A DNA stretch of 64,000 nucleotides, taken from contig NZ_JACXIZ010000013.1 of assembly GCF_014705605.1 (NCBI RefSeq), positions 158,786 to 222,785 on the forward strand, in the 5' to 3' direction. This document shows positions 10,139 through 20,432 of the stretch, piece after piece. Source of the stretch: Paenibacillus sabuli. GTDB taxonomy: Bacteria > Bacillota > Bacilli > Paenibacillales > Paenibacillaceae. The translations under genes were made by a program, and so were the position numbers. The stretch's first letter is position 1, and each line of letters opens with the position of its first letter. The notes under the pieces were generated by a model. The model had not been told where the DNA came from, searched no databases, and saw nothing but the letters and a program-made list of their open reading frames with translations.

Positions 10139-11140
10139 TCAATACACTCCTTCCTCGTCCCACAACTTGGCCAGCCGGTTGGCTGCGACGACCAGAAGGA
10201 GGCCAATAATTGATTTGAACAGTCCGACGGCGGTGCTGTAACTGAATTGACCTCCAATCAGACCAACGGAGTACACATAAGTATCAAACACCTCGCCGAC
10301 ATTCCGGTTCAGCGCGTTAACCATAAGGAAAATTTGTTCGAAGCCTGAATCCATGAAAGAACCGAGTCTCAGAATAAAGAGTATGATGATCGTACTCCGA
10401 ATCGCCGGCAGCGTAATATGATACATCTGGCGCCAACGGCTTGCTCCGTCCATTCTGGCTGATTCATACAATTCTACGTTCACTCCCGCGAGAGCGGCGA
10501 GAAAGATGATCGTTCCCCAGCCGACTTCTTTCCATATCTGTTGTGCGACAATCATGGGACGAAAAGCGCTTTCGTTCATCAAAACATTCAACTCATTGCC
10601 GCCCAGACCGATGATGATCTCGTTCACGATTCCTCCGTTGATCGTGAACAGCACGTAGCAGAGACCGACGACAACCGGCCATGAAATAAAATGGGGGATA
10701 TAGATCAGCATCTGAACCGTGTTTTTGAAAAACTTCATTCGCACTTCATTCAGTAAGAGCGCAAGCAATATCGGCGCAGGGAAAAAGAACACAATATTGT
10801 AAACCGCCAATATTAGCGTGTTGCGAAACAATGTCCAGAACATCGGCTCCGTAAACAAGCGCGTAAAATGCCTGAAACCGACGAACTCGCTTCCCGACAC
10901 ACCCAAAACAGGCTGGAAGTTCTGAAAAGCGATAATCAAACCATACATTGGACCATACTTAAAGAGCAAGAAATAAAAGACACCCGGAAACAACATCAAA
11001 TATAACCATTTGTCGCGAATCAACGTCTTCAAAAACCGAGAGCCGTTTCGCCCCCCTTGCTCGGTGCTTGTCGGTCTTGCCTTCATATGCAGCTGTTTGT
11101 TCACTTCATCCCACTTCCCACTTCTTTCGCTGTGCGTCAT
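10139..11140 (-). CDS. LplB-type ABC permease
   Basis: A permease of up to 333 residues with six membrane segments starting around WLYLMLFPGVFYFLLF, the family hallmark KYGPMYGLIIAFQNF, and the EAA loop YESARMDGASRWRQMYHITLP. The start is uncertain: the ATG at 11140 lacks a good ribosome site, while an in-frame GTG near 11104 follows a GTGGGA sequence and would give a 321-residue protein. It is the first permease gene of the transporter set and lies about 250 bp downstream of the GH16 gene. Confidence 0.87.
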   Translation of the reverse strand: MTHSERSGKWDEVNKQLHMKARPTSTEQGGRNGSRFLKTLIRDKWLYLMLFPGVFYFLLFKYGPMYGLIIAFQNFQPVLGVSGSEFVGFRHFTRLFTEPMFWTLFRNTLILAVYNIVFFFPAPILLALLLNEVRMKFFKNTVQMLIYIPHFISWPVVVGLCYVLFTINGGIVNEIIIGLGGNELNVLMNESAFRPMIVAQQIWKEVGWGTIIFLAALAGVNVELYESARMDGASRWRQMYHITLPAIRSTIIILFILRLGSFMDSGFEQIFLMVNALNRNVGEVFDTYVYSVGLIGGQFSYSTAVGLFKSIIGLLLVVAANRLAKLWDEEGVY

Positions 11141-11393
11141 TCATTTCAGGAAAGACGCCGCTCCCGCTCCGGACGGCAGCGCGGCGTCATTGCATGGCAT
11201 AATTGCCGCCATATGTTGCTGTATGTCAGTTCTGCGCGACTCGGCCGCTGTGCGCCATACCTGACACTTCACAGCATAACGGCAGTTGAACGTCGATCGC
11301 AATGCCAAACATTCCTGATTCGTATGCAAAAAAGAAGGTTGTCGGTACGTGGACCTATCATTTTATCCGGATGAATCGTCATTTTCGTTCGAG

Positions 11394-14300
11394 TCAAGGT
11401 CCGACAAGACGCAAGCGGCTCCATTGCCCCGGGGGCGCGCTGCCGCCGCCGCGGAAGACGAGCGTCGCATCCTGCGCCGTACCGGCAAATGTATCGTTGA
11501 GCTGGAGATCGAAGCCCATTACGCTGCCGGCTGTGCCCGTCGCTTCCGCAAACGGTATTTTCATCTCGACGCGATATCCGCCGGCGTAGGCAACCGCCAC
11601 CGCTTCCACGTCCGCCAGCTCCACCTCGTAGACGTCCCGCGTGTAGCCGTTTTTGGTCTTGCCGCTGACCTGGCCATCCCGATCCGCCCGAATCTGGCGG
11701 ACGCCGTCGACAAAATTCTGCCTGATGTTCCACTCATCCAAAAAGACCTCGATCGAGTCGGAATTCCAGGGTGCATTGGTGCTTGGGCTGACGGAGTGCG
11801 GTGTGTCGTCGGTCACCTCCGCCAGCACGTACAGGTTGTCCTCGTCCCACATCACCCGCACCTGAGCCTCCGAATCCGTCGTTCCCTTATCTGGCTTGTC
11901 GACCTCCAGCGTCTCCGCCGCCGTCCACAGCGCATCGACGCTGCCGTCGATCAGCGGCGTACCGTACGATGCGACGGGCAGCACCTCCGCAGCCGCAAAA
12001 TCGTCAAGCGCCGCTTGCAGGTCCGCCAGCGCCTCATCAAGCGCCGTCTGCGTAAGCGCGCTGTCCCACGCCAGCCGCGCCTCCTCCTCCGCATCCAGCA
12101 GCGCGTCGATCGCCGCCTGCGGGTATTGATTGTACGCCGTGCCCGGCTCGGCCGCAGCCAATATACGCTTGACCTGCTGTATCTCGGCGGCCAGCGGGAA
12201 CGGCTCCGTCCGATCCGATTCACGCACGAAGCGGATCGCGTAGGTTCTGGCAGGCGTCCCGTCATGCGGCGCGACCGTTACGTCGGCCGTACCCGGGAAA
12301 TAGACCGCCTGCGTCACCGTGACCGCCGTCTCCGCATGATACGCTCGGCCTGCAATGACCGGCGGCGCGGTCGTGCCGTCGGGCAGCGCGACCTCGTACG
12401 TCGTACGATAAGGATCGAGCTCCAGTCTGTATTCGCCCTCCTGCCGGAATACCTCGTCGTACAGGCGGACATCCGGCACGTCGAGCTGGCCGAACGCGTC
12501 GTCCGCGCCGGTCAGCGCAATTTGCGCCCCTTGTGCATATTGGTACACCTTGATGTAATCGATTGCGAAGTCCTTCGGATACGTCGACGGATCGAGATCC
12601 GGCGTACCGGTCCAGCCACTGCCTTCATACAGACTCAGATACATAAAAAACGGCGTATGCGCCGAGCGGTCGGCGCGCCATGTCTCCTCGCCGTCCAGGT
12701 AAAAGATCAACTGCTCGCGGTTCCACTCCAGCGTATAGACATGGAAGTCGTCCTTCGGATCGAAGGTTAACTCCGGTGCGAAATTCTCATTGCTCTTGAG
12801 CAATGCGGGCGGATAGCCTTGCCCGAAATGATACGCCTGCCAATTGTACTCGTAGGCGTCGATTTCCATGACCTCGTCATACGTTTTTTTGACGCCGACG
12901 ACAGGCGTCCCGTGATTGAGGCCCGAATAGCCTTGCTGCGCCGCATAATTCGGATTGAACGGCATCATCCAGAACGCCGAATGGTACCCGCCCGTCACCG
13001 GCCCGCCCGGATCGTACGGACCGGCCCGATACACCTTCGCCCGCATCTCGAACAGACCGTATTGCTGGCTGAAATCCTCGAACGTATCCGGCAACACCTC
13101 GCCCTCCACGCCGAAGCGCTTCGTCGTCACATGCGTACTCCCGGTCCCGGGCGTAAGACGCAGCTTGAGGAGACCGTCCTCCAGCACATAGTTGGCCGGC
13201 GTCCCGGCATAGTGATAATGCGGATTCCACTTCGATTCGTCCAACTGCGGGTTAATGAAATTGTCATGGAACGTCAGTTCCCATCCCGGCTTGTCGTTGA
13301 CCGGCGGATCGTCCCAATACAAGACGACTCGCTTGGTCGTCTGTACCCACGGCGTGCCAACAGAGGATGCCGTCAGGCCGACCGTCCCGGCCTGTGCTGC
13401 CGGCTCTATCGTGAGCTCGCCGGTCGCGGCAACCAGCGTCACGCCGGGCGTCGCTTCCTCGAGCGACCAATTCACCGCTTCCGTCGGCATCGGCTGGCCG
13501 AACTGGTCATACACCGCCGCAGTATAGACTCGAACCGCATCCCCCTCCTCCGGGATCGCGACGCGAGCTGCGCCCGAGGGTACAATATCGTACACCTGCG
13601 AGATGACACTCGAGCTCCTCGGATAGACCACCGTATCCGGGAATACCTTGACGTCCGCGGCTCCGCCGTATACGAGCTCGGCCATCATATCGACGGTCGA
13701 CGGTCCATCCTCCCAGTCGCGCAGCAGCTCGCCGTTCTCGCCGACGACGCCGGGGATGGAGGCAGACCACGCAATGGCGCTGCCCGCGTCGGCTCCCGTA
13801 TGCGGCAGGTCGGCGCGAACCGGAGACACGAGCTCCAGCGCGCGCTTGTCCTGGGCGACGCGATCGAGCTCGAGCAGCTCCGCATCCGGACCCACGCGCA
13901 GATGATCGATGCGGAAGGCCGCGGTAGCAAACGTATCCGCGGTCGCAGCATAAAGCGATCGGAGCGCGTCGACCGGCGATGCAAACGGCAGGTCTGCGGC
14001 CTTGCGATCGCCATCAACCTCAATCGCCGTCACGAGCTGTGCCGTCAGATCCAGCTCCAGGCGGAATCGGTACCACCGTTGCGGCTCGTACGTATCCAGC
14101 AGCGTACCCGTCGTATCGCCGATGCGATACGTAATCGACGTATTGTTGCCGTCAATGCGGACAATCGGCTCGGTGGCGTCATACGCATACAGCATCCGAT
14201 GGTAGGTTTTGCGTTCCGTGTAGTAGTCGAATTCGACGACCGCCTTCCCTTCCGTGACCGGTTCCACGGCGCGCCGGAAGGAAACGACGCTCTTCTGTCC

Positions 14301-15713
14301 GTTGCCGACCGTGTGGTCGTTGCGCAGCTCCAGTGCATGTCCGCTCGCCCTGCCGCCGGGAGCGACCTGTACGCTGCCCCGCACTTCGCTGACCGTATAA
14401 GACTCCGGCATGCCGTCCTCATAGTCGTCGGCCACCTGATAGCGCGGCTGCGGCACGAAGCTCAGCTCGCCGTAGATGTCAGGCCGCTCCGTCAGCGCGG
14501 CGCGCACGAGCGTCGCGGCAGCCGCGGCATCGTGCTCCACCGTCAGACGACCGGTGACGGCATCGATGCTCATACCCGCCGGGGACCCTGGCAGCGACCA
14601 CGTCAGCGGCCCGCCCTCCAGCACCTCGTCCGCCATGCCGACGGCGACAGCCGCGAATGGCTCGCTGGCCGCGCTACCGCCCGGCGGCAGATAGACGGTC
14701 TCCGTCGCGCTCAGGACGAGACGATCCAGCTGCTCGGTGTAGGGGATGAGCTCTAGCTGGCGCTCCGCATACACGCTCGGCGCCTCCGCCGAAGCGGCGC
14801 GTACCGATACTGTCGCCGGGACGGTGTCCGACGACAGGGTCCAGCTCCCGCTCGTGCCGTCCAGAGCGAATCCCTCCACCGCCGGGCTGACCGACCAGAG
14901 CAGCTCCTGCACCGGTATCGTCCCGTACACCTGGTCCGCTACCGCCGCTGCCAGCGCGCCGCTGCGCTCGCCCGCAGCCGGGAGCATCAGCGTCGTCGGC
15001 CAATTCTGGAGCACGAAGGCGGGCTCGGGGCGATAGACGCGCAGATTGTCAATGTAATAGTCGGCGCCGCCCATCGTGTCGCCGGTCATGGTGAACAGAC
15101 TGGCGATACGCGTCACCGGCGCGCCGAGCGGCACGCCCTCGGCCTTGCGGTCGCCGTCGACTGCGATCGCTTCGACCTGCTGCGTGTCGAGATTGACGAC
15201 CACCTCGATCTCGTACCAGCGATTCGCCTCATACTGCTCGAGCAGGACGCCGCTGGCGCCGCCGACCGTGTACGTGAATGCGCTTCCAGTTTCGTTCAGC
15301 GCAACATAACGGTCCATATTCCCCAGATTGTTCAGATGCAGCATCCGGTTCCACTTTTTGTTGACCGACAGATACGAGAATCGAACCGCGATCCGTCCCG
15401 ATTCTACAGGTTCGAAGCTGCGCTTCAGATACACATTGCTCTTATTGGTGTTGCCGACATCGGCATCGTTGTGCAGACGCACGGCCAGACCGGTGCCGCC
15501 TGGTGCAGCCGCAACCTTGACCCCGCCCTTCACCGCACCGACGCTCCAGGCCCCCGCCGGAACGTCGTCCGTCGCATAGCTCTCCCAGTCCTCGTCTACC
15601 GTCCAGATGTCCGCTGCCGCTGCCGGCCAGGACCACCCGCCGCCCCACATGCCAGTCAGCAGTGAGATGACCATGATTCCGACGAGCTGCTTCCGAAGCC
15701 TCCACAATCTCAT
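11394..15713 (-). CDS. Secreted multidomain GH16 glycoside hydrolase
   Basis: About 1,439 residues. In order: signal peptide (to about residue 35); a lectin-like beta domain (about 40-230); an Ig-like stretch; a second copy of the lectin-like domain (about 427-610; both copies share AVEPV/SFEPV, RMLH/RMLY, RWYEI/RWYRF and VDGDRKA); a further Ig-like region; the GH16 catalytic domain (about 810-1060) with the ExDxxE triad EIDAYE near 950-955; a FIVAR-like helical segment (about 1177-1243); and a C-terminal CBM9-like domain (about 1250-1439). GH16 enzymes cut beta-1,3, beta-1,3-1,4 or galactan chains; the exact target cannot be told from sequence alone. The ATG at 15713 follows AAGGGAGG. Its place before LplBC-type transport genes suggests degradation outside the cell followed by oligosaccharide uptake. 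Confidence 0.9.
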   Translation of the reverse strand: MRLWRLRKQLVGIMVISLLTGMWGGGWSWPAAAADIWTVDEDWESYATDDVPAGAWSVGAVKGGVKVAAAPGGTGLAVRLHNDADVGNTNKSNVYLKRSFEPVESGRIAVRFSYLSVNKKWNRMLHLNNLGNMDRYVALNETGSAFTYTVGGASGVLLEQYEANRWYEIEVVVNLDTQQVEAIAVDGDRKAEGVPLGAPVTRIASLFTMTGDTMGGADYYIDNLRVYRPEPAFVLQNWPTTLMLPAAGERSGALAAAVADQVYGTIPVQELLWSVSPAVEGFALDGTSGSWTLSSDTVPATVSVRAASAEAPSVYAERQLELIPYTEQLDRLVLSATETVYLPPGGSAASEPFAAVAVGMADEVLEGGPLTWSLPGSPAGMSIDAVTGRLTVEHDAAAAATLVRAALTERPDIYGELSFVPQPRYQVADDYEDGMPESYTVSEVRGSVQVAPGGRASGHALELRNDHTVGNGQKSVVSFRRAVEPVTEGKAVVEFDYYTERKTYHRMLYAYDATEPIVRIDGNNTSITYRIGDTTGTLLDTYEPQRWYRFRLELDLTAQLVTAIEVDGDRKAADLPFASPVDALRSLYAATADTFATAAFRIDHLRVGPDAELLELDRVAQDKRALELVSPVRADLPHTGADAGSAIAWSASIPGVVGENGELLRDWEDGPSTVDMMAELVYGGAADVKVFPDTVVYPRSSSVISQVYDIVPSGAARVAIPEEGDAVRVYTAAVYDQFGQPMPTEAVNWSLEEATPGVTLVAATGELTIEPAAQAGTVGLTASSVGTPWVQTTKRVVLYWDDPPVNDKPGWELTFHDNFINPQLDESKWNPHYHYAGTPANYVLEDGLLKLRLTPGTGSTHVTTKRFGVEGEVLPDTFEDFSQQYGLFEMRAKVYRAGPYDPGGPVTGGYHSAFWMMPFNPNYAAQQGYSGLNHGTPVVGVKKTYDEVMEIDAYEYNWQAYHFGQGYPPALLKSNENFAPELTFDPKDDFHVYTLEWNREQLIFYLDGEETWRADRSAHTPFFMYLSLYEGSGWTGTPDLDPSTYPKDFAIDYIKVYQYAQGAQIALTGADDAFGQLDVPDVRLYDEVFRQEGEYRLELDPYRTTYEVALPDGTTAPPVIAGRAYHAETAVTVTQAVYFPGTADVTVAPHDGTPARTYAIRFVRESDRTEPFPLAAEIQQVKRILAAAEPGTAYNQYPQAAIDALLDAEEEARLAWDSALTQTALDEALADLQAALDDFAAAEVLPVASYGTPLIDGSVDALWTAAETLEVDKPDKGTTDSEAQVRVMWDEDNLYVLAEVTDDTPHSVSPSTNAPWNSDSIEVFLDEWNIRQNFVDGVRQIRADRDGQVSGKTKNGYTRDVYEVELADVEAVAVAYAGGYRVEMKIPFAEATGTAGSVMGFDLQLNDTFAGTAQDATLVFRGGGSAPPGQWSRLRLVGP

Positions 15714-15859
15714 CACTTCTCGCCTCCCTTTTTACAGCGTTCCGTTCGAGCGCAACGAATCGCTGTGCACCCCGTAGCATACGCAACATCAAGGGCCGTC
15801 GCAATTTCAAATTTTCCCGACGGATAGGCAAAAGGGCGAGAGTGGTCCGCATGCAATGT

Positions 15860-18304
15860 TTATTTTTCCGGTTGAGGGTTGTTTTTTTCGGTTGAGGCGG
15901 CGATTTCCCGGTATTGTCCGGGCGTGATGCCCTCATATTTGTTGAAGGCGCGAATCAAGCCGCTGCTGTTGCTGAACCCTACCCGCTCGGCGACCTCGGC
16001 AATCGTCAGGCCGGTCGAGGTGAGTTGCGACTTGGCTTCACTCAAGCGCAGCTTGGTGATGTAGCCGGTGACGCCTTCTCCGATCGTTTGCTTGAAGAAG
16101 GCGGACACATATTTGGGGCTGAGCCCGACATGCTTGGCGATCATCGTCAGGTCGAGATTCGGATCGGCATGCCGATCCGTAATGAAACGAAGCAGGCTTT
16201 CACGCAGCCGACTCTGTCCCAGACCTTTGTTGCGCTCCGCAATGTACGCGCACACCCTGGAGACAATATCCGTCAGCTCTTCCCGCATCTCCTCGACCGT
16301 GCGACAGGCCAGGAGCCGCTCAGTGGGGCGCAGCGACTCCAAGAAGCGAGGCTCGCAAAAAGCGCGAATCTCGTTCATCGTCTTGATCATCGTACTGACC
16401 AGATCGAACATGAGACATCTCGCCAACTGCACTGAAGTGACGCCGTGCGCAAAATTGGCGGCAAAGATGCGATCCAAAATTGCCCTCGCCTGATCGTAGT
16501 CGCCGCTTTTCAAGCTATTGGTCAGCATCTGCTCGGTCTCCAGACTGTAGTGGTAGTCCCCCTCTTCGGAGAAGGCTCCGCTCAACGTATCGTAGCGCAG
16601 CACGCTGCCCTTGCCGTAGACAAGCTTGTACTCCAATGCCTCCAGCGCTTGTCCGTATGCCTCGTGCGCCACGGGCAGCGCGCCGAATACCCGGCTGACC
16701 GAGACTGTACAATCCAGCTTGAACTTGACGCGGAGCAGCTCCAGCAGCTCGGTCAGCGAATGCTCCAGCTCGGCATGCAGCGTCTCCTCCGGCTGTTCGT
16801 CGAGATTCACGATGCAGGCCAGCAGATCGTCGACCTCGGCCGCATAGGCCGGATACCGCCGCGACAACCATTCCTCGCCGACATTCTGAACGATGAAGTG
16901 GGCCAGCCGGAGCTGGTCCGGGGCGCTTTCCTCCGTCGCTCGCATGCCCTCGGTCAAGCGGCTGCAGTCCTCGATGTATAACAACACCACCGCATACCGC
17001 GGTCCGTGCAACGCCATCTCGTAGCGATCGGCCGATTCCGCGACCGTCGCCAGCCGCCCGGCGCGCCCCTTCAACAGCCGTGCCAAAAAATGCGCCCGCA
17101 TCGCGGTCTGTTGTTGCTCCAGCTCACGGTCTGCGGCCTCCTTGCCGGTAATCGCCTTGTCAAGCGCCAGGCCCAGCAGGCTGTACTCGTTGGGCGCTCC
17201 GTCCAGACCAAGGCCGACCCGCGGGACGATGCGGCTGACCAGTTCCTGCAACGGATTGTAGTTGCGTCTGGCGAACAGATAGGCCAACACCCCGCCCAGC
17301 ACGGTACAGAACAATAGGCAGTACAAGGTCAATTTTCGGATGTACGCCACTTTTTCGTTGAACAGCGACATTGCGCTGAGCGACACGTACTTCCACTCGC
17401 CGCTGACCGATGCCGTGTAGGACGCTGCTGTCTTGACGCCGTCCCACTCGCCGTAGAGCGTACCCGCCGAATCCGGCAGAGCGTCATACCGAATAAAATT
17501 CGGACGTACGCTCCGATCCATGGTGGCGAACATAATATCGTCCTCTTCATTCATGATAAACACGTCGCTGTCCGCCGACCACTCCACGCCCCGCAGCAAA
17601 TCGCGCAAGGCGCCGTGATCGATGAACAGCCCCAGCGTCGCTCGGGGCCGCTCGCCCCTGGTGGGCAATGAGCGTACGAGGGTAATCAACGATTCGCCGC
17701 CGTCCCGCGGCTCGGCCGGCATCAGCAGGAAGCTGCCGTAATACTGACGCTGCATGCCCTCTTCCCAAGCCTCGAACCGCTCGTCGCTGCGCGTCATCAT
17801 ATATGTATCGTAAAAGGTACGGCTGTCGTAGTAGCCGTTCGAGGTCAGGACGACCCCGCTCTCGGGAAGATAGACGTAAAAATCGGGGATAAAGCTATTG
17901 GAGAGCGTATACAGGTTCAGCTCCTGCAAAAGCATTTTTAACGTATTGGCGTAATCAAAGCTGAGCGCCGGCTGGCCGTCGGCATGGATTGCCAAAAAGG
18001 CTTGCAAATCGGGATTGACCGCCATCTGCAGGCTGATCTGGCGAATATTTTGCATTTGACCGTCTACGACCTGTTGGAACTGCGTGATCATGGCGCGATT
18101 CAGATCGAGAATCTGGTGCTGCACGACCCGGACTGACTGCGCATACACGATTGCGCTCAACAGAATGGGGATAAACAGGATGAACATATATGACACCAAC
18201 CAGCTATAAAGAATGCTTTTTTTCAGCTTGAGCACCGACTTCACAAATAGGCCCCCTAAGTTCGCTCCGCTTGCATAAAGCGCTTTATATTTCAGTCTCC
18301 ACAT
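15860..18304 (-). CDS. Membrane-anchored AraC-family regulator (sensor plus HTH)
   Basis: An 814-residue protein with a membrane segment at about 33-53, a 250-residue extracytoplasmic sensing region, a second membrane segment around 315-335 (LYCLLFCTVLGGVLAYLFA), a long cytoplasmic region and a C-terminal AraC double helix-turn-helix (IAKHVGLSPKYVSAFF, IAEVAERVGFSNSSGLI). There is no kinase or receiver domain, so sensing and DNA binding are in one chain. The ATG at 18304 has GAAGG five bases upstream. It lies directly upstream of the GH16 gene and probably switches on the glucan locus when sugars are present outside. Confidence 0.87.
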   Translation of the reverse strand: MWRLKYKALYASGANLGGLFVKSVLKLKKSILYSWLVSYMFILFIPILLSAIVYAQSVRVVQHQILDLNRAMITQFQQVVDGQMQNIRQISLQMAVNPDLQAFLAIHADGQPALSFDYANTLKMLLQELNLYTLSNSFIPDFYVYLPESGVVLTSNGYYDSRTFYDTYMMTRSDERFEAWEEGMQRQYYGSFLLMPAEPRDGGESLITLVRSLPTRGERPRATLGLFIDHGALRDLLRGVEWSADSDVFIMNEEDDIMFATMDRSVRPNFIRYDALPDSAGTLYGEWDGVKTAASYTASVSGEWKYVSLSAMSLFNEKVAYIRKLTLYCLLFCTVLGGVLAYLFARRNYNPLQELVSRIVPRVGLGLDGAPNEYSLLGLALDKAITGKEAADRELEQQQTAMRAHFLARLLKGRAGRLATVAESADRYEMALHGPRYAVVLLYIEDCSRLTEGMRATEESAPDQLRLAHFIVQNVGEEWLSRRYPAYAAEVDDLLACIVNLDEQPEETLHAELEHSLTELLELLRVKFKLDCTVSVSRVFGALPVAHEAYGQALEALEYKLVYGKGSVLRYDTLSGAFSEEGDYHYSLETEQMLTNSLKSGDYDQARAILDRIFAANFAHGVTSVQLARCLMFDLVSTMIKTMNEIRAFCEPRFLESLRPTERLLACRTVEEMREELTDIVSRVCAYIAERNKGLGQSRLRESLLRFITDRHADPNLDLTMIAKHVGLSPKYVSAFFKQTIGEGVTGYITKLRLSEAKSQLTSTGLTIAEVAERVGFSNSSGLIRAFNKYEGITPGQYREIAASTEKNNPQPEK

Positions 18305-18392
18305 GATAGCCTTCTCTTAGAAGACTGTCTATACTAAAAACAAACGCCACGCCATGAAAGCGAAGCGAAAAGCGCGAAAGGGGAGTAATGCG

Positions 18393-19247
18393 ATGAGGAC
18401 GCCTGACGTAACCTGTCGCTGGAACGCCGAGATCGCCGCCAAGCTGGACGGCTTCCCCGTCCACGTCCAATGCCGCGATCGGATCGCGGCCACGACCTGG
18501 CACCGTCAGCCCGGCATCGAAATTCATCTTGTCCACGAGGGAGCGGCGACCTTCTACGCCGCAAACGGCGAGACGCTGCAGCAGGCCCGCCAACTCATCA
18601 TCCATGACGCGTCGATGCCGCATCGCTTCGTGGCGGAGACGGCGCCGACCTACCGCCGCTCGGTGCTGTGCATACTGCCGGAGTCGGATCGGGGCGTTGC
18701 GAGCCGCGAGTCCGCCGACCTGCGCGAGCTGCTGCCGACGGGCAATAGCCAATATGCGCTGGACGGTCGCGCGTATGCCCATCTGGCCGATGCGATGGCC
18801 GCCATAGCGAACGAAATGACGCAACGCCGAGCCGGCTGGCGCCAAATGACGTATTCGCATCTGCTGCATGCGCTCGTCACGATCCACCGCTTGCCGAGTG
18901 AGGCGCCGCCGCCGAACCACTCTTCGCTGGTACGGCAATGCGCCGCATACGTGCGAGACCATCTGGAGGACGATCTGTCGCTGAGGCGCATGTCCAGCCT
19001 GTTCGCCGTCGGCGAAGAGCAGCTGATTCGATTGTTTCAGAAGGAGCTGGGCACCAGCTTCCATCAGTACGTCCTTCATGTCAAAATCGAAAAAAGCAAA
19101 CGTCTGCTATGCGATTGTCCCGAGCTGTCGCTCGTGGATGTGGCGCTGTCGTGCGGGTTTTCCTCCTCCTCGCATTTCAGCCGCGCCTTCCACCAGCGCT
19201 GCGGGACGCCGCCGAGCGCGTACCGGCGCGACGCTCGCGGCATGTAG
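18393..19247 (+). CDS. AraC-family transcriptional regulator
   Basis: A 284-residue regulator with an N-terminal cupin-like sensing domain (HRQPGIEIHLVHEG, then IIHDASMPHRF) and a C-terminal AraC double helix-turn-helix (LSLRRMSSLFAVGEEQLIRLF, VDVALSCGFSSSSHFSRAFHQ). The ATG at 18393 follows GGGAG at seven bases. It is divergent from the membrane-bound AraC regulator, with a gap under 90 bp, and is followed after about 100 bp by the amidohydrolase and Rieske genes on the same strand, which it probably controls. Confidence 0.88.
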   Translation: MRTPDVTCRWNAEIAAKLDGFPVHVQCRDRIAATTWHRQPGIEIHLVHEGAATFYAANGETLQQARQLIIHDASMPHRFVAETAPTYRRSVLCILPESDRGVASRESADLRELLPTGNSQYALDGRAYAHLADAMAAIANEMTQRRAGWRQMTYSHLLHALVTIHRLPSEAPPPNHSSLVRQCAAYVRDHLEDDLSLRRMSSLFAVGEEQLIRLFQKELGTSFHQYVLHVKIEKSKRLLCDCPELSLVDVALSCGFSSSSHFSRAFHQRCGTPPSAYRRDARGM

Positions 19248-19346
19248 CCGTTTTTTTGTCAAGCGGGCGATCAGCTTCGTGAAAGACGCGCCGCTTTCGG
19301 CCGCGATATAATGGGAGCGACTCTCATCCGAAGGGAAGCTGACGCC

Positions 19347-20432
19347 ATGATTATCGACTGCGACGTACATCACACCCGCAAGCACGTCCGCGAGCTGCTG
19401 CCGTATCTGCCGGAGCCCTGGAAGACGGAAATCGCCAAATACGGCGAACGCAAAATGAATGCGGGCATCCTCCAGCAGGAGGGCGGCATGCGCTGGGACA
19501 CCCAGCCGCCGGACGGCTCGCCTCCCGGATCGGACCCCGCCCATATGCGCGAGCAGTTGCTCGACCGCTACAACATCGCGTATGCGCTGCTGAGCGGCAG
19601 CGGGCATCATATTACCGCCATTCCGGACCCCGATTATGCTACCGCGCTCGTCTCGGCCTGGAACGATCACACCATCGCGCATTGGCTGCCGCAGGACCGC
19701 CGCTTCAAAATGTCGCTCTGGGTCGCGCATCAGGACCCGGCGGCCGCGGCGCGCGAGATCGACCGCCTCGGCGGGCATCCGGACGTGCTCGCCGTCTGGT
19801 TCTCCTCGACGACGCGCATTCCGTTCGGCCACCGCTGGTTCGATCCGATCTATGAGGCGGCCCAGCGTCATAACCTGCCGATCGGCATCCATCCCGGCCA
19901 GGGCGGGGCCATGCTGGCCCAGCCGGCGCCGACAGCCGCCGGTATGGCGCGCAGCTACCTGGAATGGCATGTCGGCGTCTCGCAATTGTACATGGCCCAG
20001 ACCGCCAACCTCATTCTTGAAGGCGTCTTCGAGCGTTTCCCGCAGCTGCGCTTCTTCCTCGTCGAGGGCGGCATCGCCTGGCTGCCGCACCTCATGTGGC
20101 GCATGGATGCCCATTTCAAGGGGCTGCGCCAGCAGGCGCCGTGGCTCAAGCGGCTGCCAAGCGAATATGTCGCCGACCATATCCGGCTGACGACGCAGCC
20201 GATGGAAGAGCCCCGGCAGGCCCGGCACCTGCTGCAGATCTTCGAGATGCTCGACGCCGAGCGGCTGCTCATGTACGCCAGCGATTATCCGCATTGGGAC
20301 TTCGACGCGCCGACCGCGCTGCCGAGCGGATTGTCGGCGCATGCGCGCGAACGTATTCTGTACGACAACGCGGCGGACTTCTTCGGTCTGCCGGCCCGCT
20401 TGCGCGCACCGGATCGGGAGGGGCGGGTATGA
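19347..20432 (+). CDS. Amidohydrolase family protein (ACMSD-like TIM barrel)
   Basis: About 361 residues of the amidohydrolase_2 (PF04909) family. The protein starts MIIDCDVHH, where the family's first metal motif normally reads HxH; here it is D-x-D-x-H-H. Further conserved points are GIHPGQGG mid-chain, VEGGIAWLPHLMWRMD, and the C-terminal metal motif SDYPHWDFD. The ATG at 19347 has AAGGGAAG upstream and fits the family's N-terminus. Related enzymes hydrolyse or decarboxylate cyclic or aromatic acids, but the substrate here is not known. It shares a four-base ATGA overlap with the Rieske protein gene, implying co-production. Confidence 0.85.
   Translation: MIIDCDVHHTRKHVRELLPYLPEPWKTEIAKYGERKMNAGILQQEGGMRWDTQPPDGSPPGSDPAHMREQLLDRYNIAYALLSGSGHHITAIPDPDYATALVSAWNDHTIAHWLPQDRRFKMSLWVAHQDPAAAAREIDRLGGHPDVLAVWFSSTTRIPFGHRWFDPIYEAAQRHNLPIGIHPGQGGAMLAQPAPTAAGMARSYLEWHVGVSQLYMAQTANLILEGVFERFPQLRFFLVEGGIAWLPHLMWRMDAHFKGLRQQAPWLKRLPSEYVADHIRLTTQPMEEPRQARHLLQIFEMLDAERLLMYASDYPHWDFDAPTALPSGLSAHARERILYDNAADFFGLPARLRAPDREGRV

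Noticed and set aside
12819..14756. Long plus-strand open frame of 645 codons opposite the GH16 gene
   Set aside because: Arg/His-rich translation with no domains; a typical antisense shadow in a GC-rich coding region.
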